Counted from the stretch's first letter, positions 42,739-53,050 are shown. The stretch is 64,000 nt of DNA from an uncultured Clostridia bacterium (GCA_944354035.1 CALVPS010000001.1:41266-105265); one strand, 5' to 3'. The notes: generated by a model not told the origin, from the letters alone. Made by a program: numbers and translations.

Positions 42739-45700
42739 TCACTTAAAATATTTTACCGCGCTTTCGAACAGCTTCATGTCGTAGTCGCCCGGTACGTTTT
42801 TGTACAGGCCGTATCCTTTACGCTCGGAGTGCCCCATCTTGCCGAACACCCTGCCGTCGGGCGAGAGGATGCCCTCGATCGCCGCGGCGCTGCCGTTGGG
42901 ATTGAAGTGCACGTCCATGGTGGCGTTGCCCGAGAGGTCCACATACTGCGTCATGATCTGTCCGTTTTCGGCAAGCCGCGCGATCAGCGCGTCCGAAGCG
43001 ACAAATTTCCCCTCGCCGTGCGAGACGGGCACGGAGAAGATATCGCCTGCCTCCACGCCCGAAAGCCAAGGCGATTTAACGGAGGCAACGCGCACCCGCA
43101 CGATACGCGACTGGTGGCGCGCAATGTTGTTGTAGGTGAGCGTGGGACAGGACGCATCGGTCTCCACGATCTTCCCGAAGGGCACGAGCCCCAGCTTTAT
43201 CAGGGCCTGGAACCCGTTGCAGATGCCGCCCATCAGGCCGTCGCGCTCTTCCAGCAGCCGACGCACCTGCTCTTTTACGAGATCGCCGCGGAAGAATGCC
43301 GTAATAAACTTACCGGAGCCGTCCGGCTCGTCCCCGCCCGAAAATCCGCCCGGGATGAACACGATCTGGCTTTGGGCCGTCTTTTGCGCAAACGCTTCGG
43401 CGGAACGTGCCACCTCGTCCGACGTGCGGTTGCGGATAACAAAGATCTCCGGCTCGGCGCCCGCGTCGGCAAACGCCTTGGCCGTATCGTATTCGCAGTT
43501 GGTCCCGGGGAACACGGGGATGAGCACCTTGGGCCGCGCCGTCCTGCATGCACATGCGGACGCGCTGCGCTCGCGGCAGGTATAGTTTTGCAGATGAGCG
43601 TAGGGCGTTGCGATGTTGCAGGCGTATACCGGCTCCAGCTTGCCCTCGTAAACGGACAGCAGATCGGATAACAGCAGCCGCTCCGCGCCGCGCACAACGG
43701 CGCTCTCCCGCGTCGTCTCGCCCAAAAGCAGCCCCTCTGCGGACGCGTCTTCTGCCAACTCTACGACAAACGAGCCGTAGCGGTAGCCGAACAGCTCCTC
43801 CACGGGAATGTCCTCCGCATACCGGAAGCCGATCATGTTGCCGAAGCACATCTTCATCACGGCCTCGGCAACGCCGCCGTAGCCGGGCGTATACGCCGAT
43901 ACGGCCTTGCCCGAGCGCAGCAACTGCGTGACGCGCTCGAAGAGCGCCAGCTGCGACGACGGAACGGGCAGCCCGTTTTGGCAGGCGGGCGAGAGCAGCA
44001 CGACCTTGTGCCCCGCGTCTTTGAACTCGGGAGATACGACCTCGTCCGCGCGACCCGTGGTGACGGCGAACGAGACGAGCGTGGGCGGAACGTCGATATG
44101 CTCAAACGTGCCGCTCATCGAATCCTTTCCGCCGATGGCGGCGACACCCAGATCGACCTGCGCCTTAAATGCGCCCAACAGCGCCGCAAGGGGCTGCCCC
44201 CAGCGCGCGGGATCGTGCATGGGCTTTAAAAAATACTCCTGGAAGGAAAGATATACGTCTTTGAACGACGCACCCGACGCGATGAGCCTGGAAATGCTTT
44301 CGACAACGGCCAGATAGGCGCCGTGATAAGGGCTTGCCTGGGTGACGTACGGATTGCCGCCCCACGCCATGTACGAGACGGTATCGGTATGCCCCCGTTC
44401 CACGGACACGAGATGCGCCATTGCCTGCGGCGGCGTCAGTTGGTACTTCCCGCCGAACGGCATGAGCACCGTGCCCGCGCCGATCGTGGAATCGAACCGC
44501 TCGGAAAGGCCGCGCTTGGAGCAGACGTTCAGATCGCCCGCCATTTTTCGATAGTTTTCGGCAAATCCGCCCGTCACGGTGCGGCTGTAATCGGCCGAAG
44601 CCGCCGCCGCAACGCTTATGTGTTTTTCGGCGCCGTTGGAGTTCAAAAACGCGCGGGAGACATCGACTATGGTCTTGCCGTTCCACGTCATCACCAGCCG
44701 CGGGCTCTCCGTCACCGTGGCGACGACCGTGGCCTCCAGATTTTCGCGCTCGGCCAGCGCGATAAAGCGCTCGGCGCAGTCCGGCTCCACTACCACAGCC
44801 ATACGCTCCTGCGATTCGGAGATGGCAAGCTCGGTGCCGTCCAGCCCGTCGTACTTTTTGGGCACGGCGTTGAGGTCGATCGCCAATCCGTCCGCAAGCT
44901 CGCCGATCGCCACGGAGACGCCGCCCGCGCCGAAATCGTTGCAGCGCTTGATGAGGCGCATCGCCTCGCGGTTGCGGAACAGACGCTGCAATTTACGCTC
45001 TTCGGGCGCGTTGCCCTTTTGCACCTCGGCGCCGCAATGGGTAAGCGACTCCAGCGTGTGCGACTTGGAGGAGCCCGTGGCGCCGCCGCAGCCGTCGCGC
45101 CCCGTTCTTCCGCCCAACAGGATCACCTTATCGCCGGGGGCGGGCACCTCGCGGCGCACGTTTTCGGCGGGCGTGGCCGCAATGACCGCGCCGATCTCCA
45201 GCCGCTTGGCAACATAGCCCGGGTGATACAACTCGTCCACCTGGCCGGTGGCAAGGCCGATCTGGTTGCCGTACGAAGAATACCCCGCCGCGGCCGTTGT
45301 AACGATCTTACGCTGGGGCAGCTTGCCCTTTAACGTATCTTTTACGGGAACGAGCGGATCGCCCGCGCCCGTCACGCGCATGGCGGCATAGACGTAGCTG
45401 CGGCCGGAGAGCGGATCGCGGATGGCACCGCCGATACAGGTGGCCGCACCGCCGAACGGCTCGATCTCCGTGGGATGATTGTGCGTTTCGTTTTTAAACA
45501 GCAGCAGCCAGTCCTGCGGTTCGCCGTCCACGTTCACCTTTATTTTTACGGTGCAGGCGTTGATCTCCTCCGATTCGTCCAGCTTGGGCAGCATGCCCCG
45601 CTTTTTTAACAGCTTGCAGGCGATCGTGCCGATGTCCATCAGATTGACGGGCTTGGTGCGGCCGATCTCGGCGCGCGCCGCAAGGTACTCCTCGTACGCC

Positions 45701-46428
45701 GACTGCAGCAGCGCGTCCTCAAACGAAACGCCGTCGATCGTCGTAAGAAAGGTAGTATGGCGGCAATGATCGGACCAATAGGTATCGATCATGCGGATCT
45801 CGGTCAGCGTGGGGTCGCGCCCCTCCTTGCGGAAATACTCCTGGCAGAAGGCGATATCGTCCTCGTCCATGGCGAGGGCGTATTGTTTGACAAAGCCGGC
45901 AAGGCCGCTTTGATCGAGCTGCAAAAATCCGGTCAGCGTGGGGACCTCGGTGGGAACGGGATGGGAAATTTTCAGCGTGGCGGGCAGCGCAAGCGAAGCC
46001 TCGCGGCTCTCCACGGGGTTGATGACGTACTTTTTGACGGCCTCCACCACGTCGTCGCCGACGGCGCCGTATATGGCGTATACCTTGGCCGTACGGATCA
46101 GCGGGCGCGGGCGCATGGAGATGAGCTGGATGCACTGCGCCGCCGAATCGGCGCGCTGATCGAACTGCCCGGGCAGATATTCCACCGCGAACACGCGCGC
46201 GCCCTCCAAATCGGCGCCCTCGCTCGCCACGTCCATCTGCGGTTCGGAGAACACCGTCTTTACGCACTCTTCAAACAGCGTTTGGTCGATCTCCTCCGCG
46301 TCGTAGCGGTTGAGGATGCGGATGCGTTCGACCGAAGTCAGCCCCAGCAGCTCGCGCACATCGGAGAGCAGGGCACGCGCCTCGTTGTCAAATCCCTCTT
46401 TTTTTTCTACATATACTCTATAAACCAT
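42739..46428 (-). CDS. purL: Phosphoribosylformylglycinamidine synthase (single chain)
   Basis: 1229 residues containing both the synthetase and the glutaminase domains. Seen: KNETHNHPTEIEPFGGAATCIGGAIRDP, the second PurM-like half, and C-terminal FPGTNCEYDTAKAF, nucleophile region GICNGFQALIKLG and SHGEGKF. The length matches the large form of many Bacteroidetes and Clostridia, not the PurLQS split of Bacillus. It converts FGAR to FGAM. GGAGGGA precedes the ATG at 46426-46428. Confidence 0.97.
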   Translation of the reverse strand: MVYRVYVEKKEGFDNEARALLSDVRELLGLTSVERIRILNRYDAEEIDQTLFEECVKTVFSEPQMDVASEGADLEGARVFAVEYLPGQFDQRADSAAQCIQLISMRPRPLIRTAKVYAIYGAVGDDVVEAVKKYVINPVESREASLALPATLKISHPVPTEVPTLTGFLQLDQSGLAGFVKQYALAMDEDDIAFCQEYFRKEGRDPTLTEIRMIDTYWSDHCRHTTFLTTIDGVSFEDALLQSAYEEYLAARAEIGRTKPVNLMDIGTIACKLLKKRGMLPKLDESEEINACTVKIKVNVDGEPQDWLLLFKNETHNHPTEIEPFGGAATCIGGAIRDPLSGRSYVYAAMRVTGAGDPLVPVKDTLKGKLPQRKIVTTAAAGYSSYGNQIGLATGQVDELYHPGYVAKRLEIGAVIAATPAENVRREVPAPGDKVILLGGRTGRDGCGGATGSSKSHTLESLTHCGAEVQKGNAPEERKLQRLFRNREAMRLIKRCNDFGAGGVSVAIGELADGLAIDLNAVPKKYDGLDGTELAISESQERMAVVVEPDCAERFIALAERENLEATVVATVTESPRLVMTWNGKTIVDVSRAFLNSNGAEKHISVAAAASADYSRTVTGGFAENYRKMAGDLNVCSKRGLSERFDSTIGAGTVLMPFGGKYQLTPPQAMAHLVSVERGHTDTVSYMAWGGNPYVTQASPYHGAYLAVVESISRLIASGASFKDVYLSFQEYFLKPMHDPARWGQPLAALLGAFKAQVDLGVAAIGGKDSMSGTFEHIDVPPTLVSFAVTTGRADEVVSPEFKDAGHKVVLLSPACQNGLPVPSSQLALFERVTQLLRSGKAVSAYTPGYGGVAEAVMKMCFGNMIGFRYAEDIPVEELFGYRYGSFVVELAEDASAEGLLLGETTRESAVVRGAERLLLSDLLSVYEGKLEPVYACNIATPYAHLQNYTCRERSASACACRTARPKVLIPVFPGTNCEYDTAKAFADAGAEPEIFVIRNRTSDEVARSAEAFAQKTAQSQIVFIPGGFSGGDEPDGSGKFITAFFRGDLVKEQVRRLLEERDGLMGGICNGFQALIKLGLVPFGKIVETDASCPTLTYNNIARHQSRIVRVRVASVKSPWLSGVEAGDIFSVPVSHGEGKFVASDALIARLAENGQIMTQYVDLSGNATMDVHFNPNGSAAAIEGILSPDGRVFGKMGHSERKGYGLYKNVPGDYDMKLFESAVKYFK

Positions 46429-46449
46429 ATCTGTTCCCTCCCGAAACGC

Positions 46450-47724
46450 TCAGCCGCGGCCGAGCGCCTTTAAAGCGCGGCGGCCGATATCCCGCCGCAT
46501 ATATGCGTTTTGAAAGCGGATGCGTCCGGCCAGCGCATACGCACGGGCAACGGCGTCTTCCAGCGTGTCGGCCGTGGCCACGGCGCCTAACACCCTGCCG
46601 CCCGCGGTGACCAGGTTATCCCCGGAAAGTTTGGCGCCGGCAACGTAAATTTCTTCGCCGCGCTCCGTCTGCGGCAGCGTAATTTCAAACCCCGTTTCGT
46701 ATTTTTGCGGATAGCCCTCGGAAGCGAGCACCACGCAGCACGCCGCGCCGTCGGAGAAGCGTACCATGTCCGGGGTGAGCGTACCGCCGCGTACCGCCAA
46801 CATGATCTCCAGCAGGTCGCTCTTTAAAAGGGGAAGCACCACCTGCGTTTCGGGATCGCCGAAGCGACAGTTGTATTCGATGACCTTGGGGCCGTCGGGC
46901 GTAAGCATCAGCCCGAAGTAGAGACACCCCTTGAAGGGCCGCCCCTCGGCGTTCATGGCCGCGACCGTGGGCAAAAAGATGGTGCGCATGCACTCGTCGG
47001 CGATCTCTTTTGTATAATACGGGTTGGGCGCAATCGTGCCCATGCCGCCCGTATTCAGCCCCTCGTCGCCGTCCCCGGCGCGCTTGTGGTCCATCGACGA
47101 GACCATGGGCACCACCGTCTTCCCGTCGGTAAAGGTGAGCACGGATACCTCGGGCCCCGTTAAAAATTCTTCGATCAGCACCCTGTCGCCGCTGGCACCG
47201 AACACCTTATTTACCATGATGTCGCCGATCGCCTTTTCGGCCTCGGCATAGTTTTGTACGATGACCGCACCCTTGCCCAGAGCAAGCCCGTCCGCCTTGA
47301 CCACGGTGGGATACCGCGCCGTCTTCAAATAGGCCAGCGCCGCATCGGCAGAGGAGAACGTCTCGCTTGCCGCCGTGGGGATGCCGTACTTTTTCATGAG
47401 CTCTTTCGAAAAGACCTTGCTCCCCTCTATGATCGCCGCGGCCTTGTTGGGACCGAAGCAGGGGATACCCGCCTCTTCCAGGGCGTCCACACACCCCAAA
47501 ACCAGCGGATCGTCGGGCGTCACCACCGCAAAATCCACTTTATGCGTGCGCGCGAACTGTACGATGCCCGCGATGTCCGTCGCCTTGACGGGCACGCATT
47601 CGGCATCCCGCGCAATGCCTCCGTTCCCCGGCAGGGCGTATAGTTTGCCCGATCTTCTGCTTGCCTTTAAACTTTTGATCACGGCGTGCTCGCGTCCGCC
47701 GCCGCCCACTACCAAAATATCCAT
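46450..47724 (-). CDS. purD: Phosphoribosylamine-glycine ligase
   Basis: 424 residues. An ATP-grasp enzyme starting ILVVGGGGREHAVIKSL, with FGPNKAAAIIEGSKVFSKELM, DHKRAGDGDEGLNTGGMG and YNCRFGDPETQVVLP, all typical. It makes GAR. It follows a strong terminator-like hairpin (47803-47839) after purH and may have partly separate expression. Confidence 0.97.
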   Translation of the reverse strand: MDILVVGGGGREHAVIKSLKASRRSGKLYALPGNGGIARDAECVPVKATDIAGIVQFARTHKVDFAVVTPDDPLVLGCVDALEEAGIPCFGPNKAAAIIEGSKVFSKELMKKYGIPTAASETFSSADAALAYLKTARYPTVVKADGLALGKGAVIVQNYAEAEKAIGDIMVNKVFGASGDRVLIEEFLTGPEVSVLTFTDGKTVVPMVSSMDHKRAGDGDEGLNTGGMGTIAPNPYYTKEIADECMRTIFLPTVAAMNAEGRPFKGCLYFGLMLTPDGPKVIEYNCRFGDPETQVVLPLLKSDLLEIMLAVRGGTLTPDMVRFSDGAACCVVLASEGYPQKYETGFEITLPQTERGEEIYVAGAKLSGDNLVTAGGRVLGAVATADTLEDAVARAYALAGRIRFQNAYMRRDIGRRALKALGRG

Positions 47725-47802
47725 GTCGTATATGCTCCCGATGCGATATGCTTTGTTTTGACGTAAGGGCGCCGCGGCCCGCCGCGCGCCCGAAAAATGC
47801 CT

Positions 47803-47839
47803 GCGCGCAAACCCGCGCCGAAAGTGCGGGTTTGCGCGC
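47803..47839 (-). terminator. Intra-operon hairpin between purH and purD
   Basis: Perfect 14-bp stem (47803-47816 with 47826-47839), loop of nine; on the minus strand ATTTTTC follows. It may reduce readthrough into purD-purL-fhs. Confidence 0.6.
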
Positions 47840-47850
47840 CGATGTTTTGC

Positions 47851-49035
47851 TCAGTGATGGAAGAGCCGCATGCCGGTAAACGCCATTACCATGTTATGGC
47901 TGTCTGCCGCGGCGATCACAAGATCGTCGCGGACGGAGCCGCCCGGCTCGGCAATATAGCTTACGCCGCTCTTGTATGCCCGCTCGATATTGTCGGAGAA
48001 GGGAAAGAACGCGTCCGAACCCAGCGAAACGCCGCTGATCGTGGCGAGGTAAGCCGCCTTCTCTTCGCGCGTAAAGGGTGCGGGACGGACGGCAAAGTTC
48101 TTTTGCCATACGCCGTCGCCCAGCACCTCCTCGCTGTCGTCGGAGAGGTAAATATCGATGATGTTGTTCTTTTCGGGACGCCCCACGCCCTCGGCAAACT
48201 GCAGCGAGAGCACCTTTTCGTGCTGGCGCAGATGCCAAAGATCGGCCTTCTGTGCCGCAAGGCGGGTACAGTGAATGCGCGACTGCTGCCCGGCGCCCAC
48301 GCCGATGGCCTGCCCGTCCGCCGCAAAGCACACGGAATTGGACTGCGTATACTTTAACGTGATGAGCGAGATGATGAGGTCGATCGCCTTGTCCTCGGGC
48401 AGCGCCTTGTTTTGCGTGACAATGTTCGAAAGCAGCGCCCGGTCGATCTTAAAGTTGTTGCGCCCCTGCTCGAACGTGACGCCGAACACCTGCTTGCGCT
48501 CGATCTCGGCGGGCACGTAGGAGGGATCGATCCTGACCACGTTGTAGCCCCCCTTGCGCTTCGCCTTTAAAATTTCCAGCGCCTTGGGCGAATAAGCGGG
48601 CGCGATAACGCCGTCCGACACCTCGCGCGAAATGATCTTGGCCGTCACCTCGTCGCACGTGTCGGAGAGGGCGATCCAATCGCCGAACGAGGACATACGG
48701 TCGGTCCCGCGCGCCCTGGCATAGGCGCAGGCGAGGGGCGAATCGTCCAGCCCTGCGATGTCGTCTACAAAGCAGGCCTTTTTTAATGCGGGCGAAAGAG
48801 GTTTCCCCACCGCCGCCGACGTGGGCGAAACGTGCTTAAAGCTGGTGGCGGCGCACATACCCGTGGCCTGTTTCACCTCTTTTACCAGCTGCCAGGAGTT
48901 GAGCGCATCCAAAAAGTTGATATAACCGGGACGTCCGTTTAAAATTTCCACGGGCAGTTCGCCCCCGTCCGCCATATAGATGCGCGCGGGCTTTTGATTG
49001 GGATTGCATCCGTACTTCAACTGAAATTCGTTCAT
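47851..49035 (-). CDS. purH: Stand-alone AICAR formyltransferase
   Basis: 394 residues, corresponding only to the transformylase half of PurH; the IMP cyclohydrolase (MGS-like) half is missing. The active-site Lys-His of AICARFT is in TSFKHVSPTSAAVG; LKYGCNPNQKPA, SFGDWIALSD, and the C-terminal SDAFFPFSDNI and FTGMRLFHH also agree. It formylates AICAR with 10-formyl-THF. The missing cyclohydrolase activity is supplied by PurO next door (49122-49844). Confidence 0.93.
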   Translation of the reverse strand: MNEFQLKYGCNPNQKPARIYMADGGELPVEILNGRPGYINFLDALNSWQLVKEVKQATGMCAATSFKHVSPTSAAVGKPLSPALKKACFVDDIAGLDDSPLACAYARARGTDRMSSFGDWIALSDTCDEVTAKIISREVSDGVIAPAYSPKALEILKAKRKGGYNVVRIDPSYVPAEIERKQVFGVTFEQGRNNFKIDRALLSNIVTQNKALPEDKAIDLIISLITLKYTQSNSVCFAADGQAIGVGAGQQSRIHCTRLAAQKADLWHLRQHEKVLSLQFAEGVGRPEKNNIIDIYLSDDSEEVLGDGVWQKNFAVRPAPFTREEKAAYLATISGVSLGSDAFFPFSDNIERAYKSGVSYIAEPGGSVRDDLVIAAADSHNMVMAFTGMRLFHH

Positions 49036-49121
49036 ATCGACCTCTCTAAAATCAATCGCAATGATCCGGCCGCCTCACGCGAAAACGGGCATACGGTCCG
49101 CCCGCGCCCGCCGGCGCGGCA

Positions 49122-49844
49122 TTACTGTTTTTGGTACTTGTTGATCAGCACGCTTTCTTCCTGCCAGGTGCGCAGCGTGACTGCACGGCAGTAGAGCGAA
49201 ATTTTATTATCCTCGTCCAGATTTTCCCAAATTTCGCGGGCAAATTCGTTTACGTCGTTGGGAACGGACACGCGCTCGGGCTCGCCCGCAAACGTGGGGA
49301 GCGGATCGCCGTCCCTTTCGTAGGTGTGGAGAAAATGCCCCGTGCCGTTGACAGGCTCGTAATCGAAGGTAAAACGGTTGCACTTTTCCCCCTTGCCGTC
49401 GGCGCTCTTCAGAATGGACATTTCGTAGGTGAACGATCCGCGCTTTAAATGCAGGATGCCGCTGATGCGCGGGGTATAGTTGGGCGCGTCCGGCTCGAAC
49501 GTGCGCGTCTTCAGCGCACAGCGGAAGCACTTGCCCATCTTTAAATATTCCTCTATGGTGTCCGTCTGGTCGCCGTTGGTGACGATGATATCGTCGCCCA
49601 CGCGCTTGACGGGCGAATAGATGATAAGGGAAGGATCCTTTACCTTGCTCTCGTCGAAGGGATAGATAGTGACGGCCTCCCCCTCTTCCACAAACACGCG
49701 ATTGCGGCTGTTTTCGCTTCTTCCCATAATAAAGTAAGCGAACATCGCCTTTTTTCCGTCCGAACTTTTGCCGATCACGATGCCACGGCCGGGATAGGGA
49801 TTTCCGGCCAGCGCGCGCTTCATGCTCTTGCGTATGTAAGCCAT
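49122..49844 (-). CDS. purO: IMP cyclohydrolase, PurO-type
   Basis: 240 residues. N-terminal NPYPGRGIVIGKSSDGKKAMFAYFIMGRSENSRNR is the signature of the PurO family known first from archaea. It closes the ring from FAICAR to IMP. AAAGGAG precedes the ATG. Placement between purN and the stand-alone formyltransferase supports this job. Not related in fold to the PurH cyclohydrolase domain. Confidence 0.92.
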   Translation of the reverse strand: MAYIRKSMKRALAGNPYPGRGIVIGKSSDGKKAMFAYFIMGRSENSRNRVFVEEGEAVTIYPFDESKVKDPSLIIYSPVKRVGDDIIVTNGDQTDTIEEYLKMGKCFRCALKTRTFEPDAPNYTPRISGILHLKRGSFTYEMSILKSADGKGEKCNRFTFDYEPVNGTGHFLHTYERDGDPLPTFAGEPERVSVPNDVNEFAREIWENLDEDNKISLYCRAVTLRTWQEESVLINKYQKQ

Positions 49845-49932
49845 GCCTGTACTCCTTTGAAATTCATTTGAAGGCGGCGCGAAGACGCGCCGCGTTTACG
49901 GTACCGTTTGAACGTGCCGACGCGCGCACCCG

Positions 49933-50544
49933 CTACGCCTTTTTTAAAAGCGCCTTGCAGACGAGCTCTACCGCCTGCGGCAAGATCTGCCACTCCGCCT
50001 GCCGCATTACGCGTTTTTGCAGCGTTTCGGGCGTATCGCCCTCCTCCACCGCCACCGCCTTCTGCAAAATGATGGGACCGCCGTCGCACACTTCGTTTAC
50101 ATAGTGCACCGTGGCGCCCGTCACTTTTACGCCGCGTGCCAGCGCCGCCTCGTGCACTTTAAGGCCGTAAAAACCCGGCCCGCAAAAGCTGGGAATGAGC
50201 GAGGGATGGATATTGATCATACGCCCCTCATACTCCCGCGTGAACGCTTCGCTTAAAATGGTCATAAAGCCCGCCAGCACCACCAGTCCGATCTTGTGCT
50301 GCCGCAAGGCCCCCAGAATGGCCTGCTCGCGCTGCGTGCGATCGCGCACCTCGCGGCGGTCAAACACGGCGGTCGCCACCCCGGCGCCCTTTGCGCGCTC
50401 CAGCGCGTAGGCCCCGGCGTTGTCCGAGACGACGAGCGCCACCTCGCCCGAAGCGATCTTCCCCGCCGTCTGCGCGTCGAGGATGGCCTGCAGATTGGTC
50501 CCCCCGCCCGAACAGAGCACGGCGACCCTTATTTTGTTCAGCAC
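49933..50544 (-). CDS. purN: Phosphoribosylglycinamide formyltransferase
   Basis: 203 residues, 10-formyl-THF-dependent. Motifs: LCSGGGTNLQAILDA, the catalytic N-H-D set around MINIHPSLIPSFCGPGFYG and GATVHYVNEVCDGGPIILQ. The GTG start at 50542-50544 overlaps the purM end. It converts GAR to FGAR. Confidence 0.96.
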   Translation of the reverse strand: MLNKIRVAVLCSGGGTNLQAILDAQTAGKIASGEVALVVSDNAGAYALERAKGAGVATAVFDRREVRDRTQREQAILGALRQHKIGLVVLAGFMTILSEAFTREYEGRMINIHPSLIPSFCGPGFYGLKVHEAALARGVKVTGATVHYVNEVCDGGPIILQKAVAVEEGDTPETLQKRVMRQAEWQILPQAVELVCKALLKKA

Positions 50545-51578
50545 AGGATCACCCCGTCGTCGCTCTTTACGATCTCACCCAGCACGTACGCGTCCTCTCC
50601 GTGCTCCTTCAGCAGCGCAACGGCGCGGGAGACATCCTCTTTGGCGACGACGATGCTCATGCCGACGCCCATATTAAAGGTGTTGAACATATCGTGCTCG
50701 GAAATGCCGCCGCGCTTTTGGATGAGGTCGAACACGGGCAGCACCCTGACGTCGTTCCTGCGGATCCTGACGCCCAGCCCCTTTGGGATGGAGCGGGGCA
50801 TGTTTTCGTAAAACCCGCCGCCCGTAATGTGCGAAATGCCCTTTACCGCGACCTCTTTTATAAGGGCCAGCACGGGCTTTACATAAATTTTGGTGGGCGT
50901 GAGCAATACCTCGCCCAGGCTCTTTCCGTCCAGCTCCGCCACGGGCGCGGACAGGTCGCAGCGGTCTACGTCGAACACTTTGCGCACCAGCGAAAAACCG
51001 TTGGAGTGTACGCCCGAGGAGGGCAGCGCCAACATGACGTCCCCCTCCTTCATTTTGCTGTTGTCGATCACCTGCGAGCGGTCCACCACGCCCACCGCAA
51101 AACCGGCGAGGTCGTACTCCTCCTCGGGCATCAGTCCGGGATGCTCGGCCGTTTCGCCGCCCACCAGCGCGCAGCCCGCGCGTACGCACCCCTCGGCCAC
51201 GCCGCCGACGATGGCGGCGATCTTTTCGGGCACGTTGCGGCCGCAGGCGATATAGTCAAGAAAAAGAAGGGGTCTGGCGCCGCAGCAGACGATATCGTTG
51301 ACGCACATCGCCACACAGTCGATGCCGACCGTATCGTGCCGGTCCGTTAAAAAGGCCAGCTTTATTTTGGTGCCCACGCCGTCCGTTCCGGAGACAAGCA
51401 CGGGCTCTTTCATGCCGGAGACGTCCAGCGGGAACAGGCCGCCGAAGCCGCCGATATCCGCCTTGCCGCCCGGCATGGTGCGGGCGACGTGGCGTTTCAT
51501 CAGTTCTACCGCCCGATAGCCCGCGGTAATATCTACGCCGGCCTGTTTATAGCTGTCGGAAAAACTCTTTTCCATCAT
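50538..51578 (-). CDS. purM: Phosphoribosylformylglycinamidine cyclo-ligase
   Basis: 346 residues. AIR synthase with YKQAGVDITAGYRAV, the SGTDGVGTKIKLA loop, ALVGGETAEHPGLM and HITGGGFYENMPR, all typical. It follows purF directly (purF TAA joins ATG) and overlaps purN. Confidence 0.98.
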   Translation of the reverse strand: MMEKSFSDSYKQAGVDITAGYRAVELMKRHVARTMPGGKADIGGFGGLFPLDVSGMKEPVLVSGTDGVGTKIKLAFLTDRHDTVGIDCVAMCVNDIVCCGARPLLFLDYIACGRNVPEKIAAIVGGVAEGCVRAGCALVGGETAEHPGLMPEEEYDLAGFAVGVVDRSQVIDNSKMKEGDVMLALPSSGVHSNGFSLVRKVFDVDRCDLSAPVAELDGKSLGEVLLTPTKIYVKPVLALIKEVAVKGISHITGGGFYENMPRSIPKGLGVRIRRNDVRVLPVFDLIQKRGGISEHDMFNTFNMGVGMSIVVAKEDVSRAVALLKEHGEDAYVLGEIVKSDDGVILC

Positions 51579-53045
51579 TTACTTCTCCGCCTTTTTTTGG
51601 AACTTCGGATTCTCGCTGATCGGCCTGTCGACGATGGGCCGCTCGAATCGGTTTTTATCGGTCGTCTCCGGGATCTCGGTGGGATATACGCCGTCGAAGC
51701 AGGCGCAGCAGAACCCGCTGCCGTCGCCGCCCGCAAGTCTGCGCGCGTGCTCGATATCCAAATACCCCACCGAATCGGCCCCGATGATCTGCGCGATCTC
51801 TTCCGTCGTGTGATGGCAGGCGATCAGATTCTCGCGCGAATCGATGTCCGTCCCGTAATAACAGGGGTTTAAAAACTTGGGTGCGGACGACAAAAAATGT
51901 ACCTCGGTGGCGCCCGCCTCGCGCAGCTGCCGCACGATGGGACGGCTGGTGGTGCCGCGGACGATGGAATCGTCCACAAGGATGACGCGCTTGCCGCGCA
52001 CGGCCGACGCAATGACGTTCAGCTTTATTTTTACTTTGTCCTCGCGCACCTTCTGATCGGGGGCGATAAAGGTGCGGCCGATATATTTGTTCTTTAAAAA
52101 ACCGATGCCGTAGGGAATGCCGGAGGCCTGCGCATAACCCAGCGCCGCGTCCAGCCCGGAATCGGGCACGCCGACGACGATATCGGCGTCGATCTTATAC
52201 TTTTCGGCCAAAAAAGCGCCCGCGCGCTTACGCGCGTCGTGCACGTAGCAACCGTCGATCTCAGAATCGGGCCGCGCCGTATAAAAATATTCAAATACGC
52301 AAAAGGCCTTTTTGCCGCCGCAGTACGACGTATCGCTCTTGACGCCGTCCTTGGTTATGACCAGCATTTCGCCGGGTTCCACCTCGCGCACCTTGTGCGC
52401 GCCGACCGCGTTCAGGGCGCACGACTCGGAGGCGATCAGATAGCTGCCGTCGTCCCGCCGCCCGAAGCAGAGCGGGCGGAAACCGAGCGGATCGCGCGCG
52501 GCGATCAGCTTGGAGGGCGACATGACGACCAGCGAATACGCCCCCTTCAGCCTACCCATGGCGGCGAGGACAGCCTCTTCGATCGAGCGCGTTTTAACGC
52601 GCTCCTTGGTGATCACGTAGGCGATGACTTCGGTATCCGACGTGGTATGGAAAATGCAGCCCTCGCTTTCCAGCCCGGCGCGCAGCTCCGTTGCGTTGAT
52701 AAGGTTGCCGTTGTGCGCCAGCGCCATGTTCCCCTTTAAATGGTTTACCACGATGGGCTGGGCATTTTCGCGGCCGCTTGTCCCCGTGGTGCCGTACCGC
52801 ACGTGCCCTATGGCCATGTTGCCGTAGCCCAGCTTGTTCAGCACATCGGGCGTGAACACGTCGTTGACGAGGCCCACGTCTTTATACGAAGAGAACACGC
52901 CGTCGTTGTTTACGACGATGCCGGCCGATTCCTGTCCCCTGTGCTGCAGGGCAAACAGCGCATAGTAGGTGGTGGACGCAACATTTTGCACGGCCGGCGC
53001 AAAAATACCGAAGACGCCGCACTCCTCGTGGATCTCATGCTCCAT
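51579..53045 (-). CDS. purF: Amidophosphoribosyltransferase
   Basis: 488 residues. Nucleophile Cys9 in EECGVFGIF (a short propeptide is cleaved in this family). GQESAGIV, the PRPP motif VILVDDSIVRGTT and C-terminal cysteines near GSGFCCACFDG and NPCYYGTDI suggest the [4Fe-4S] form of Bacillus. It makes phosphoribosylamine, the committed step. Confidence 0.98.
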   Translation of the reverse strand: MEHEIHEECGVFGIFAPAVQNVASTTYYALFALQHRGQESAGIVVNNDGVFSSYKDVGLVNDVFTPDVLNKLGYGNMAIGHVRYGTTGTSGRENAQPIVVNHLKGNMALAHNGNLINATELRAGLESEGCIFHTTSDTEVIAYVITKERVKTRSIEEAVLAAMGRLKGAYSLVVMSPSKLIAARDPLGFRPLCFGRRDDGSYLIASESCALNAVGAHKVREVEPGEMLVITKDGVKSDTSYCGGKKAFCVFEYFYTARPDSEIDGCYVHDARKRAGAFLAEKYKIDADIVVGVPDSGLDAALGYAQASGIPYGIGFLKNKYIGRTFIAPDQKVREDKVKIKLNVIASAVRGKRVILVDDSIVRGTTSRPIVRQLREAGATEVHFLSSAPKFLNPCYYGTDIDSRENLIACHHTTEEIAQIIGADSVGYLDIEHARRLAGGDGSGFCCACFDGVYPTEIPETTDKNRFERPIVDRPISENPKFQKKAEK

Positions 53046-53050
53046 ATGCG

